Shown here: positions 45,364-54,198 of the stretch, one piece after another | Position numbering within the stretch: the stretch's first letter is position 1 | Layout: every line of letters starts with the position of its first letter | Assembly (NCBI GenBank): GCA_963816775.1 | Contig: CAWFLX010000031.1 | Span: 1 to 64,000 of the forward strand | Source of the DNA: JAFAXD01 sp963816775 | Lineage (GTDB): Bacteria; Pseudomonadota; Alphaproteobacteria; Rhizobiales; Xanthobacteraceae | Length of the DNA stretch: 64,000 nucleotides | Direction of reading: 5' to 3' | Translations under genes and position numbers: made by a program | The notes under the pieces: model-generated | Database searches by the model: none | Told to the model about the DNA's origin: nothing | What the model saw: only the letters and a program-made list of their open reading frames with translations

Positions 45364-46119
45364 ATGAGCGACGAGGTTATCCTCGCGACCGAAAACCTGA
45401 CCAAGGAATTCGCCGGCTTCGTCGCCGTGAACGGGGTCGATCTCAAGGTCTCGCGCGGCACGATCCACGCACTGATCGGGCCGAACGGCGCCGGCAAGAC
45501 CACGTGCTTCAACCTGCTCACAAAGTTCCTGCGTCCGACGCGGGGTCGTATCGTCTACAACGGGCGCGATATCACGACCATGGCGCCGGCCGACGTGGCG
45601 CGGCTCGGGCTTGTGCGCTCGTTCCAGATCTCGGCCGTTTTTCCGCATCTCACCGTGCTTGAAAACGTGCGCATTGCGCTGCAACGTAAGCGCGGCTCGT
45701 CCTATGATTTCTGGCGTTCGAAGCGGGTGCTCGACCACCTCAACGAACCCGCGCTGGCGCTGATCGGCGACGTCGGTCTGACGGCATTCGCGCACGCGCG
45801 GGCTGTGGAGCTGCCCTACGGCAGGAAACGCGCGCTGGAAATCGCCACCACCTTGGCGCTCGATCCCGACATGTTGTTGTTGGACGAACCCATGGCCGGC
45901 ATGGGGCATGAGGATATCGATCGCATCAGCGCACTGATCAAGTCGGTCGCGACCAAGCGAACGGTGCTGATGGTCGAGCACAACCTCAGCGTGGTCGCGA
46001 ACCTATCCCACCGCATCACCGTGCTCACGCGCGGTCGCGTGCTCGCCGAGGGCGACTACGCCACCGTGTCGGCCGATCCGGGGGTGCGGGAAGCCTACTT
46101 GGGGGTGGGCCATGCTTGA
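45364..46119 (+). CDS. livG: Branched-chain amino-acid-type ABC transporter ATPase LivG
   Basis: 251 residues. Walker A GPNGAGKTT, LivG-type insertion region (FLRPTRGRIVYNGRDIT), LGLVRSFQISAVFPHLTVLENV, signature-region LPYGRKRALEIA and Walker B MLLLDEPMAGM are all visible. ATG at 45364 is preceded by GGGAGGACAG. It opens a five-gene transporter operon and overlaps livF by 8 bases. Confidence 0.93.
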   Translation: MSDEVILATENLTKEFAGFVAVNGVDLKVSRGTIHALIGPNGAGKTTCFNLLTKFLRPTRGRIVYNGRDITTMAPADVARLGLVRSFQISAVFPHLTVLENVRIALQRKRGSSYDFWRSKRVLDHLNEPALALIGDVGLTAFAHARAVELPYGRKRALEIATTLALDPDMLLLDEPMAGMGHEDIDRISALIKSVATKRTVLMVEHNLSVVANLSHRITVLTRGRVLAEGDYATVSADPGVREAYLGVGHA

Positions 46120-46828
46120 TTCGACGCGCGTGCCATTGCTGGCGATCAAGGACCTGCAGGCCTGGTATGGCGAATCCCACGTGCTGCATGGGGTCACGTT
46201 TGACGTATTTGCCGGCGAAGTGGTCACGCTGCTCGGCCGCAACGGCGCCGGCAAGACCACGACCATGAAATCCATCATGGGGATCATTGGCGCACGCTCC
46301 GGATCGGTGCGCTATGAGACCAAGGAACTGGTCGGGCTCACGAGCGACCGTATCGCGCGGCTCGGGATTGCGCTGTGCCCGGAGGAGCGCGGAATCTTCG
46401 CGAGCCTGAGCGTGCGCGAGAACTTGATGTTGCCCCCGAAGGTGCTCCCCGACGGCCTCGCCGTCGACCGCATCTTTGACCTATTTCCCAATCTCAAGGA
46501 GCGCCTGTCCAGCCAAGGGACCAAGCTTTCCGGTGGCGAACAGCAAATGCTTGCAATCGGCCGCATCTTGCGCACCGGCGCGCGCCTTTTGCTGCTCGAT
46601 GAGCCGACCGAGGGGCTCGCACCCGTCATCATCCAGCAGATCGGCAAGACGATTGGCCTGCTCAAACAGCAGGGCTTTACGATCCTGCTGGTCGAACAGA
46701 ATTTTCATTTCGCGTCGACTATTGCGGATCGCTACTACGTGATGGAACATGGGCGCATCATCGATGCCTTCGCCAATAGCGAGCTGGAGGCCAATCTCGA
46801 CAAGCTCCACGACTACCTTGGCGTTTGA
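46112..46828 (+). CDS. livF: Branched-chain amino-acid-type ABC transporter ATPase LivF
   Basis: 238 residues. LQAWYGESHVLHGVTF is a LivF hallmark; Walker A GRNGAGKTT, signature KLSGGEQQMLAIGR and Walker B LLLLDEPTEGLAP follow. It pairs with LivG as the ATPase dimer. The 8-base overlap with livG points to translational coupling. Confidence 0.93.
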   Translation: MLDSTRVPLLAIKDLQAWYGESHVLHGVTFDVFAGEVVTLLGRNGAGKTTTMKSIMGIIGARSGSVRYETKELVGLTSDRIARLGIALCPEERGIFASLSVRENLMLPPKVLPDGLAVDRIFDLFPNLKERLSSQGTKLSGGEQQMLAIGRILRTGARLLLLDEPTEGLAPVIIQQIGKTIGLLKQQGFTILLVEQNFHFASTIADRYYVMEHGRIIDAFANSELEANLDKLHDYLGV

Positions 46829-46858
46829 AGTCGGGGGCGCATCAACAGGGAGAATCCA

Positions 46859-48070
46859 ATGAGAAAATTGATCGGTTACGCGACGCTCGCACTCGCGATC
46901 GGGTGCGGTGCCGCGCACGCGCAAAACTCCGACGGCACAATCAAGATCGGCGTGCTCAACGACATGTCGGGGCTTTACTCCGATCTGTCGGGGCAGGGCT
47001 CCGTGGCCGCCGCCCGAATGGCGGTTGAGGATTTCGGCGCTGCGGCTAAAGGCATGAAGGTTGAGATCGTGAGCGCCGACCACCAGAACAAGCCCGACGT
47101 TGGCTCCAACATCGCACGCACCTGGTTCGACGTCGACAAGGTCGACGTCATCGTCGATGTACCGACCTCCTCGGTTGCGCTCGCCGTCAACGAGATTGCG
47201 CGCGAGAAAAACAAGGTGTTCCTGGTCTCCGGCGCCGCTGCCTCGGACCTGACCGGGCCGAAGTGTTCGCCCAATACCGTGCACTGGACGTATGACACCT
47301 GGGCGCTTGCCAACGGCACCGGCAAGGCCATGGTCAAGACCGGCGGCGATACCTGGTTCTTCCTCACCGCCGACTATGCGTTCGGTAAAGCGCTCGAGCG
47401 CGACACGGCCGCGGTGGTCGAAGCCAACGGCGGCAAGGTGCTCGGCTACGTGCGTCATCCGTTCCCCGGGACTGACTTTTCGTCGTTCCTGCTGCAGGCG
47501 CAGGCATCCAAGGCCAAGGTCATCGGCCTCGCCAACGCGGGTGGCGACACGATCAATTCGGTCAAGCAGGCGGCCGAATTCGGCATCACCCAGGGCGGGC
47601 AAAGTCTCGCCGGCCTCCTGGTCTTCATCACCGACGTTCACGCGCTCGGCCTGCAGACCGCGCAGGGCCTGGCTTTGACCGAGGCGTTCTACTGGGACCA
47701 GAACGACGCAACCCGTGCGTTTGCCAAGCGCTTCGCCCCGCAGTTCAAGAACAACATGCCGACTATGGTGCAGGCAGGCGTCTACTCGGCCGTGCTGCAC
47801 TATCTCAAGGCGGTCGAAGCGCTCAAGAGCGATGCCGACGGCAAGGCCGTGGTCTCCAAGATGAAGGAACTGCCGACCGACGATCCGCTGTTCGGCAAGG
47901 GCACGGTGCGCGCCGACGGCCGCAAGATCCACGACATGTATCTGTTCGAGGTCAAGAAGCCGAGCGAATCGAAAGGACCGTGGGACTACTACAAACTGCG
48001 CGCCACGATTCCGGCCGCCGAAGCGTTCCGCCCGCTCAAGGACGGCGGCTGCCCGTTGGTGAGCGGGTAA
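46859..48070 (+). CDS. ABC transporter substrate-binding protein (Leu/Ile/Val-type)
   Basis: 403 residues with a Sec signal peptide (cleavage around AHA/QNSDG). TIKIGVLNDMSGLYSDLSGQGSV starts the type I periplasmic-binding fold; SADHQNKPDVGSNIARTWFD follows. This sub-family is common in soil bacteria and often binds aromatic acids, urea or amides rather than branched-chain amino acids, so the ligand is open. It sits between livF and livH in the operon. Confidence 0.9.
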   Translation: MRKLIGYATLALAIGCGAAHAQNSDGTIKIGVLNDMSGLYSDLSGQGSVAAARMAVEDFGAAAKGMKVEIVSADHQNKPDVGSNIARTWFDVDKVDVIVDVPTSSVALAVNEIAREKNKVFLVSGAAASDLTGPKCSPNTVHWTYDTWALANGTGKAMVKTGGDTWFFLTADYAFGKALERDTAAVVEANGGKVLGYVRHPFPGTDFSSFLLQAQASKAKVIGLANAGGDTINSVKQAAEFGITQGGQSLAGLLVFITDVHALGLQTAQGLALTEAFYWDQNDATRAFAKRFAPQFKNNMPTMVQAGVYSAVLHYLKAVEALKSDADGKAVVSKMKELPTDDPLFGKGTVRADGRKIHDMYLFEVKKPSESKGPWDYYKLRATIPAAEAFRPLKDGGCPLVSG

Positions 48071-48090
48071 AGTTCAGATGACCCCCTCAT

Positions 48091-48110
48091 CCTCCCCATG
48101 AAAGGGGAGG
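48091..48110. repeat. Small GC-rich palindrome inside the liv operon
   Basis: CCTCCCC-ATGAAA-GGGGAGG forms a perfect 7-base stem between the receptor gene and livH, with further loose complementarity outside. Such palindromes occur as dispersed intergenic repeats in Rhizobiales. It may stabilise the upstream mRNA or reduce transcription into the permease genes, allowing more receptor than permease. Confidence 0.45.
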
Positions 48111-48172
48111 GTCAGGGCGGGAGGTCGGCTGGAAAAGCCGGCGGTGAACAGCAAGGACGCTGGGTGTAGACC

Positions 48173-49060
48173 ATGTTCCAGATCTTCGGCATCCCGTCGC
48201 AAGCCTTGTTCGGTCAGCTCCTGCTCGGGCTGATCAATGGCTCGTTTTATGCGCTCCTGAGCCTGGGGCTCGCGGTCATTTTCGGCATGCTGAACGTCAT
48301 CAATTTCACCCACGGCGCCCAATACATGCTGGGCGCGTTCACGGCGTTCTTTCTGCTGCAATACCTCGGGCTCGGCTACTGGTGGGCGATCGTCATCGCA
48401 CCGATCGTTGTCGGCATCATCGGCATGGTCATCGAGCGTCTTTTCCTTCAGCGCCTGCAGAACCTCGATCATCTCTATGGGCTGCTGTTGACGTTTGGTC
48501 TCGCGCTCATCATCGAGGGCGTCTTTCGCAATTTTTTCGGCTCGTCCGGCTTGCCGTACGCGGTGCCACCGTCGCTGCAAGGCGGCACCAACCTCGGCTT
48601 CATGTTCCTGCCGAATTACCGCGCCTGGGTGGTGGTGTGCTCGCTTGCGGTTTGTCTCGCCACCTGGTTCCTGATCGAGCGCACCAAGCTCGGCGCCTAC
48701 CTGCGCGCCGCGACCGAGAATCCAACCTTGGTTCGCGCCTTCGGCATCAACGTGCCGCGCCTGATCACGGTCACCTATGGGGTTGGCGTCGGCCTGGCGG
48801 CGCTCGCCGGTGTCATGGCCGCGCCGATCTACAACGTAAGCCCGCAGATGGGAGCCAATCTGATCATCGTAGTGTTCGCGGTCGTGGTGATCGGCGGCAT
48901 GGGATCGATCATGGGCGCGATCGTGACCGGCTTTGGGCTCGGTCTCATCGAGGGCCTCACCAAGGTGTTCTTCCCGCAGGCGGCTAACACCGCGATCTTT
49001 GTGATCATGGCGATTGTGCTGCTGATACGCCCCGCGGGGCTGTTTGGACGGCGGGCCTGA
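48173..49060 (+). CDS. livH: Branched-chain amino-acid-type ABC permease LivH
   Basis: 295 residues with about eight membrane helices. LINGSFYALLSLGLAVIFGML and NVINFTHGAQYMLGAF at the N-terminus are typical of LivH, as is GMGSIMGAIVTGFGLGLIEG near the C-terminus. It forms the membrane channel with LivM, which starts two bases after its stop. Confidence 0.93.
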   Translation: MFQIFGIPSQALFGQLLLGLINGSFYALLSLGLAVIFGMLNVINFTHGAQYMLGAFTAFFLLQYLGLGYWWAIVIAPIVVGIIGMVIERLFLQRLQNLDHLYGLLLTFGLALIIEGVFRNFFGSSGLPYAVPPSLQGGTNLGFMFLPNYRAWVVVCSLAVCLATWFLIERTKLGAYLRAATENPTLVRAFGINVPRLITVTYGVGVGLAALAGVMAAPIYNVSPQMGANLIIVVFAVVVIGGMGSIMGAIVTGFGLGLIEGLTKVFFPQAANTAIFVIMAIVLLIRPAGLFGRRA

Positions 49061-49061
49061 C

Positions 49062-50024
49062 ATGGCAATGAGCGCCGCGAAAACGCAGGCCTTCGTCGCC
49101 CCCGATCGCAGCGAGGCCATCGCTTTCCTGGTGATGACCGCGGTATTCGTCATCGCGCCGATGTTCGCCTACCCGGTCTTCCTGATGAAGGTGCTGTGTT
49201 TTGCGTTGTTTGCATGCGCCTTCAACCTGCTGATCGGCTACGTCGGCTTGCTCTCGTTTGGCCATGCGCTGTTCTTCGGCTGGGCGAGCTATATCAGCGC
49301 CCATGCAGCCAAGGTCTGGGGACTAACGCCCGAACTTGCAATTCTCGCCGGCACTGCGACGGCGGCGGTGCTCGGCATCGTGGTCGGCGCCCTGGCGATC
49401 CGCCGCCAGGGCATTTACTTCGCGATGATCACGCTCGCGCTGGCTCAGATGATGTACTTTTTTGCCGTACAGGCGCCGTTCACCCATGGGGAGGACGGCA
49501 TTCAGGCAGTCCCGCGCGGTCGGCTGTTCGGCATCATCGACCTGGCCGATCAGACCAACATGTATGTCACCGTGCTGGTTATTTTCCTGACGTGCTTTCT
49601 CCTGATCTATCGCATCATCAATTCGCCGTTCGGCGAGGTCCTCAAGGCCATTCGGGAGAACGAGCCGCGTGCCATTTCGCTCGGCTATCAGGTTGACCGC
49701 TACAAACTCATGGCATTTGTGTTGTCGGCGACCTTCGCCGGTGTTGCCGGCGCCACCAAGGCGCTGGTGTTCCAGCTCGCCTCGCTCACGGACGTGGACT
49801 GGCCGATGTCGGGTGAAGTGGTGCTGATGACCCTGGTCGGCGGACTTGGAACCGTGTTTGGGCCGGCGGTAGGAGCGTTCTTCATGGTGAGCTTGGAGAA
49901 CTATCTGACCACCATCGGCCAATGGGTGTTCGTGGTTCAAGGCGTGATTTTCGTGGTCTGTGTGATGGTGTTTCGTCGCGGGATCGTCGGCGAAATTGCG
50001 CATTTGGCTCGCATCAAGCTCTAA
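49062..50024 (+). CDS. livM: Branched-chain amino-acid-type ABC permease LivM
   Basis: 320 residues. FNLLIGYVGLLSFGHALFFG and GALAIRRQGIYFAMITLALAQM are LivM signatures; IRENEPRAISLGYQVDRYKL and VGGLGTVFGPAVGAF follow. ATG at 49062 lies two bases after the livH stop; upstream starts in the same frame would sit inside livH. It completes the transporter. Confidence 0.93.
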   Translation: MAMSAAKTQAFVAPDRSEAIAFLVMTAVFVIAPMFAYPVFLMKVLCFALFACAFNLLIGYVGLLSFGHALFFGWASYISAHAAKVWGLTPELAILAGTATAAVLGIVVGALAIRRQGIYFAMITLALAQMMYFFAVQAPFTHGEDGIQAVPRGRLFGIIDLADQTNMYVTVLVIFLTCFLLIYRIINSPFGEVLKAIRENEPRAISLGYQVDRYKLMAFVLSATFAGVAGATKALVFQLASLTDVDWPMSGEVVLMTLVGGLGTVFGPAVGAFFMVSLENYLTTIGQWVFVVQGVIFVVCVMVFRRGIVGEIAHLARIKL

Positions 50025-50148
50025 CCGTCGCTCAGCGGCTACATGGATGAGTCAGTGCGAGAGCGCATGCCTCGCATACCTGTTCCACAGGCCCCGGTCG
50101 TGCGAAGAAGCTCCGCCCCGAAATCACCGGAAGTCTCCCCCAGTCCGA

Positions 50149-51075
50149 ATGAATATTCCCTTCGCCATCGCGATCAAGCTTGTCTCGGTGTTGCTGTTCG
50201 CCCTGATGAGCGCGCTCATCCGCGCCGCCGGCAGCAAGTTTCCGCTCGGCGAGATCGTGTTCTTTCGTAGTGCATTCGCCGTCTTGCCGGTGTTCGTGAT
50301 CTATGCGTGGCGCGGGCAGCTGCTTGCCGCGGTACGAACCGAACGTCCGTTCGGCCATCTCGGCCGTGGTTTTCTAGGCATCGCGTCCATGTTTCTCAAT
50401 TTTGCCGCGCTCGCGCGGCTGCCGCTGATGGATGCGACCGCGATCTCGTTTGCGGCGCCGCTCATTACGGTGGTGCTCGCCGCCATCGTGCTCAACGAGC
50501 ACGTGCGCGCGTATCGGTGGTGGACAGTCGGTTTAGGCTTCGTCGGGGTCATCGTGATGCTGTGGCCCTATCTCGATATCTGGAGCCTGTTCTACGTCGG
50601 CTCGCCCGCGCGCACGATCGGCGCGCTTTGCGCGACAGTGGCGTGTTTCACCAACGCCGGCACGGTGATTCAAACCCGCCGACTGACAGACAGTGAAAGC
50701 ACGCCGGCAATCGTGTTCTATTTTTCGCTGATCTGTGCGATCGCCGGCCTCGCAACGCTTCCATTCGGCTGGCTGATGCCCACGCGTATGGAGTTTTTCG
50801 GATTGGCTATGATCGGCGTCCTGGGCGGACTATCGCATCTCTTGCTCACCGAAAGCTATCGCTATGCGCCGGCGTCCGTGGTCGCTCCGTTCGACTATAC
50901 GGCGATGATCTGGGCGTTCATGCTCGGCTATGCCCTGTTCGGCGAATTGCCGAGTGCGTTCGTGTTCGTGGGCGCCGCGATTGTCGTTGCGTGCGGACTG
51001 TTCGTGATCTGGCGCGAACACCAATTTGGGGTCGAGCGCCTGCGCAGCATCGAAGGGGCACCAGCCGGAGAATAG
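50149..51075 (+). CDS. DMT-superfamily (EamA) transporter
   Basis: 308 residues with ten hydrophobic helices in two EamA repeats. MNIPFAIAIKLVSVLLFALMSALIR, GEIVFFRSAFAVLP and, in the second half, RYAPASVVAPFDYTAMIWAF are characteristic. It is probably an exporter or permease of small metabolites. It starts 124 bases after livM and may be transcribed separately. The longer upstream frame was rejected because it overlaps livM and lacks helices. Confidence 0.87.
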   Translation: MNIPFAIAIKLVSVLLFALMSALIRAAGSKFPLGEIVFFRSAFAVLPVFVIYAWRGQLLAAVRTERPFGHLGRGFLGIASMFLNFAALARLPLMDATAISFAAPLITVVLAAIVLNEHVRAYRWWTVGLGFVGVIVMLWPYLDIWSLFYVGSPARTIGALCATVACFTNAGTVIQTRRLTDSESTPAIVFYFSLICAIAGLATLPFGWLMPTRMEFFGLAMIGVLGGLSHLLLTESYRYAPASVVAPFDYTAMIWAFMLGYALFGELPSAFVFVGAAIVVACGLFVIWREHQFGVERLRSIEGAPAGE

Positions 51076-51094
51076 CCCGGGCGTGCGATGCGTT

Positions 51095-51331
51095 TCAGAA
51101 TGCCTTGAACGTTATGATCGTCCGCGTGTCCTGAATGCCGGGTATGATCTGCACCTTCTCATTGACGAAATGGCCGATGTCGGTCGACGGGTCGACGTAA
51201 AACTTGACCAGGAGGTCGAAATCCCCGGCGGTGGAGTAGATCTCGGAAGCAATTTCAGAATCTGCGAGCGCATCGGCGACCGCATAGGACTTGCCGAGCT
51301 GGCATTTGATTTGAACAAAGAAAGGAACCAT
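51095..51331 (-). CDS. Stand-alone Lrp/AsnC effector-domain (RAM) protein
   Basis: 78 residues. MVPFFVQIKCQLGKSY, VADALADSEIASEIYSTAGDFDLLVKFYV and the ending QIIPGIQDTRTIITFKAF fit the ligand-binding RAM domain of Lrp/AsnC regulators, with no helix-turn-helix. The GGAGGCGCG before the ATG at 51331 supports this start. Such proteins can form oligomers that bind amino acids and may modulate a full-length Lrp. It ends 19 bases from the DMT gene, convergently. Confidence 0.82.
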   Translation of the reverse strand: MVPFFVQIKCQLGKSYAVADALADSEIASEIYSTAGDFDLLVKFYVDPSTDIGHFVNEKVQIIPGIQDTRTIITFKAF

Positions 51332-51421
51332 TACGCGCCTCCGTGCCGCGAGCCTGCCGCGTGGCAATTCAGCAAAAGCGCCACCCGCTGGCAAGGCGGG
51401 TTCGCAGCCGGGGTTGCGGAA

Positions 51422-52498
51422 TCACCCCCTCAGCTTGGGCACCAGCCGCATCGCATTCCCGCTTTCGATCGCCTCTAGGTCGGCGGCAGAGAGCCCGGAC
51501 TGGGCAAGCGTGACGTGTTGATTGAGCGGGAAATAGGGGTAGTCGGTGCCGTAGGTGATCTGTGAGACGGGCACGAACTTCAATAGTGCCGCCATGGTGG
51601 GCGCCGATGTCGCGTTGGCCGTGTCGTAGTTGAGCCGCACGAGCTCGCCGAGAATTCCGGCCGGCGCAAACTCCGCGAGCTTCGGGCTTTTGCCGTAGAA
51701 TGCATCGATGCGGCCCGCCATCATCGGCATGGTTCCGCCCGCATGGGAGAACAGCCACTTGATGTCGCGCAGATGGGCGAGCGTGCCGCTCAACAACAGG
51801 CTTGTGATGGTGCGCGTAGTGTCGTGCGGTACCTCGAGCACGGCCGGGAACGTGCCGACGCTGAGGTTTCCGCAACAGTTCGCCACCAGGGGGTGTACGT
51901 AGACGACCGCCTTGCGCCGGTTGAGCTCGTCCCACACCGGCTTGAAGGACGCGTGTCCCAGCCATTTGTCGCCGTAGTTCGACTGCAAGCCGACGCCGTC
52001 CGCGTGCAGCACATCGAAGGCGTACTCGATTTCCTTGAGCGTCGTATCGGTGTCGAGCATCGACAGCGGCGCGAACAGGCCGAAGCGTCCGGGAAAGTCC
52101 TGCACCATTTCGGCCCCATAGTCGCTGCAGACGCGCACCATGCGGGCTGCCGCTTCCGGCCCGGCGTCGAACCAAACGCCCGGCGTCGATGCTAACGTCA
52201 GCATCCCCGTGCGGATGCCGTTCTTATCCATCTCGGCGACTGCCTTGTCCCGCGTCCAGACGTCCTGGCTGGAGGGAAAGTGCGGGATCTTGTGCGCATT
52301 CTCCCAATCCATCCACGCCTGTTGATAAGGCGGCGGATAGAAATGGTGGTGCGTGTCGATAATGCTCGCGCCCTGCGCGCGCGCGCCGCGCGGCAGCACG
52401 GCCGTGCCGCAGAGTGCCGACGCTCCGACGAGCAGGGCTCGGCGCGAAAGATGACATGTGCACGATGCCGAATGCGTATGCGGCTGGGCGTTGCTCAT
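51422..52498 (-). CDS. Amidohydrolase (ACMSD-like), Tat-exported
   Basis: 358 residues. A twin-arginine signal is visible (LSRRALLVGASALCGTAVL), followed by the metal-binding DTHHHFYPP, and ending motifs WLFSHAGGTMP and ITYGTDYPYFP with the catalytic Asp. The family includes decarboxylases and hydrolases of aromatic acids with one zinc ion. Export by Tat suggests a periplasmic enzyme, unusual for ACMSD-like proteins. The cysteine pair in SCTCHL before the twin arginine is notable. GGGAGAG precedes the ATG. Confidence 0.87.
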   Translation of the reverse strand: MSNAQPHTHSASCTCHLSRRALLVGASALCGTAVLPRGARAQGASIIDTHHHFYPPPYQQAWMDWENAHKIPHFPSSQDVWTRDKAVAEMDKNGIRTGMLTLASTPGVWFDAGPEAAARMVRVCSDYGAEMVQDFPGRFGLFAPLSMLDTDTTLKEIEYAFDVLHADGVGLQSNYGDKWLGHASFKPVWDELNRRKAVVYVHPLVANCCGNLSVGTFPAVLEVPHDTTRTITSLLLSGTLAHLRDIKWLFSHAGGTMPMMAGRIDAFYGKSPKLAEFAPAGILGELVRLNYDTANATSAPTMAALLKFVPVSQITYGTDYPYFPLNQHVTLAQSGLSAADLEAIESGNAMRLVPKLRG

Positions 52499-52608
52499 CG
52501 CGTTTCTCTCCCAATCTTGTTGTTTCGCACGGCCTTACCCGGTTCGACGCGGCTTGAACAGGCGGTAGCAGAGGAGCGCGGTGGGCGGCGCTAAGTATAC
52601 ACATGCAA

Positions 52609-52701
52609 TCTCAATGGGGTGCCTGGCGCAAGTCGGGCTGAGAGGCGGTCCGCCAACCCATCGAACCTGATCCGGATCATGCCGGCGGAGGGAGCTTGAG
52701 A
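52609..52701 (+). promoter_or_regulatory. TPP (thiamine pyrophosphate) riboswitch
   Basis: The conserved THI-box elements are present: GGGGTGCC, GGCTGAGA (P2/J2-3), AACCC, then CGAACCTGATCCGGATCATG and CCGGCGGAGGGAG. P1 is TCTCAA (52609-52614) with TTGAGA (52696-52701). The 3' P1 strand includes the A of the thiM start codon, and the Shine-Dalgarno AGGGAG (52689-52694) lies in the aptamer. TPP binding should therefore block ribosome access, i.e. translational control of thiM and coupled genes. Confidence 0.95.
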
Positions 52702-53510
52702 TGCGGGACGCCACCACCTCCCGCCAGACCACATCCACCACGCCCCGTGCTGACGAGCTCGTCGCCGGCGCGGCCGCCGTCCTGGAGCGCGTGCGCACGC
52801 GTGCGCCGCGCGTGCACTGCATCACCAATGCGGTTGCGCAGAATATCTCCGCCAACATGCTGCTGGCACTTGGCGCCGTGCCGTCGATGACGATTGCGCC
52901 CGACGAGGTTGGCGAGTTCGCGGCGCGCGCAGACGCGCTCCTCGTCAATCTCGGCACCTTCGATGCGGAACGTCGGGCCGCGGCCGAGATCGCAATCGGG
53001 AGCATCGCACAGGCTAATCGGCCATGGGTGCTCGACCCGGTCTTCATCGAGCGCTCGCAACCACGCACGGCGTTTGCCAGGACCTTGGCATCCCGGCATC
53101 CGAGCGCGCTGCGGCTCAATCGGGCCGAGTTTGCGGCGCTTGCCGGTGCGCCATGGAGTGAGGGCGGGCTGCGCGCCTACGCATTCGAGGCCGACGCTGT
53201 GCTGGGACTGACGGGAGAAACCGACCTCGTCACCGACGGAGCACGGCTCGCGCGCATCGCCAATGGGCATCCGCTGATGGCCAAGGTCACCGCCATGGGG
53301 TGCTCGGCGTCCGCGGTTGTCGCGGCCTGCCTTGCGGTCGAAACCGACGCGTGGCTTGCGACCGCGACCGCGCTGATGGTGTTCGGGGTCGCCGGCGAGA
53401 TCGCCGGAGCGCGTGCGACCGGGCCCGGCAGTTTTGCCGCCGCTATGCTCGACGCAATCTATGCGCTTGACGGTGAGGTATTGGTGCAGGAGGCGAGGGT
53501 CGCATGTTAG
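52701..53510 (+). CDS. thiM: Hydroxyethylthiazole kinase ThiM
   Basis: 269 residues. VHCITNAVAQNISANMLLALGAVPSM is the family's substrate-binding start; WVLDPVFIERS, LRLNRAEFAAL and VTAMGCSASAVVAACLA (phosphate-binding and catalytic Cys region) follow. It phosphorylates the thiazole alcohol for thiamine salvage. The ATG directly follows the riboswitch. Its 3' end overlaps thiE by 7 bases. Confidence 0.95.
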   Translation: MRDATTSRQTTSTTPRADELVAGAAAVLERVRTRAPRVHCITNAVAQNISANMLLALGAVPSMTIAPDEVGEFAARADALLVNLGTFDAERRAAAEIAIGSIAQANRPWVLDPVFIERSQPRTAFARTLASRHPSALRLNRAEFAALAGAPWSEGGLRAYAFEADAVLGLTGETDLVTDGARLARIANGHPLMAKVTAMGCSASAVVAACLAVETDAWLATATALMVFGVAGEIAGARATGPGSFAAAMLDAIYALDGEVLVQEARVAC

Positions 53511-54193
53511 ATCAGCTCGATCTGCGGCTCTATGCCATTCTTGATCCGGAACAAGCGGGTGGCCACGCGTTGCCGGACCTGGCGAGGATGCTGGCAGCCG
53601 GCGGCGTCACCCTGGTCCAGTTCCGCGACAAGCAAGGCGACGCCAGGAGCCAGATCGCACTCGCCCGCGCCGTCAAGGCCGCGCTCGGCCCGGTGCCGCT
53701 GATCATCAACGATCATGTCGCGGTCGCAATCGAGGTCGGCGCTGAAGGCGTGCATCTCGGCCAGGACGACACGGACGTCATGGCGGCGCGTGCGCAGCTT
53801 GGGCCGCTGCCATTCATCGGGCTGACCGTGAAGACGGTTGCGCAGGCGTGGTCGGCGCCGCTGCGCGTGATCGACTACGTCGGCATCGGCGGCGTGTTCA
53901 GCACCGCGTCCAAGGACAATCCAGATCCGCCGATCGGCCTGACCGGGCTGCGCGAGATCGTTCGGGTTTTCCGTTATCGCATCGGCAATTTTCCGATGTG
54001 CGCAATCGCGGGCATCAACGTCGGCAACGCCGCCGACGTGATCGCCGCTGGGGTCGACGGCGTGTCCGTGATCTCGGCGCTCTCGCGCGCCCCTGACCCG
54101 CGCGCCGCCGCCCGTGCGCTGCGCGCAACGATCGATGCGGCGCTTGCACGCTGCGCGCCCAGGGTGCCGGCGGTTGGCGCCGCGGGGCATTGA
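53504..54193 (+). CDS. thiE: Thiamine-phosphate synthase ThiE
   Basis: 229 residues. LRLYAILDPEQ, VTLVQFRDKQGD, PLIINDHVAVAIEVGAEGVHLGQDD, DYVGIGGVFSTASKDN and AIAGINVGNAADVIAAGVDGVSVIS match ThiE. It couples HMP-PP and thiazole phosphate to thiamine phosphate. The C-terminal ~25 residues extend past the family core without a recognised function. Confidence 0.95.
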   Translation: MLDQLDLRLYAILDPEQAGGHALPDLARMLAAGGVTLVQFRDKQGDARSQIALARAVKAALGPVPLIINDHVAVAIEVGAEGVHLGQDDTDVMAARAQLGPLPFIGLTVKTVAQAWSAPLRVIDYVGIGGVFSTASKDNPDPPIGLTGLREIVRVFRYRIGNFPMCAIAGINVGNAADVIAAGVDGVSVISALSRAPDPRAAARALRATIDAALARCAPRVPAVGAAGH

Positions 54194-54198
54194 GCGCC

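Noticed and set aside
48074..49153. 359-codon minus-strand ORF opposite livH
   Set aside because: Rich in charged residues with no fold signature; livH is clearly coding on the plus strand.
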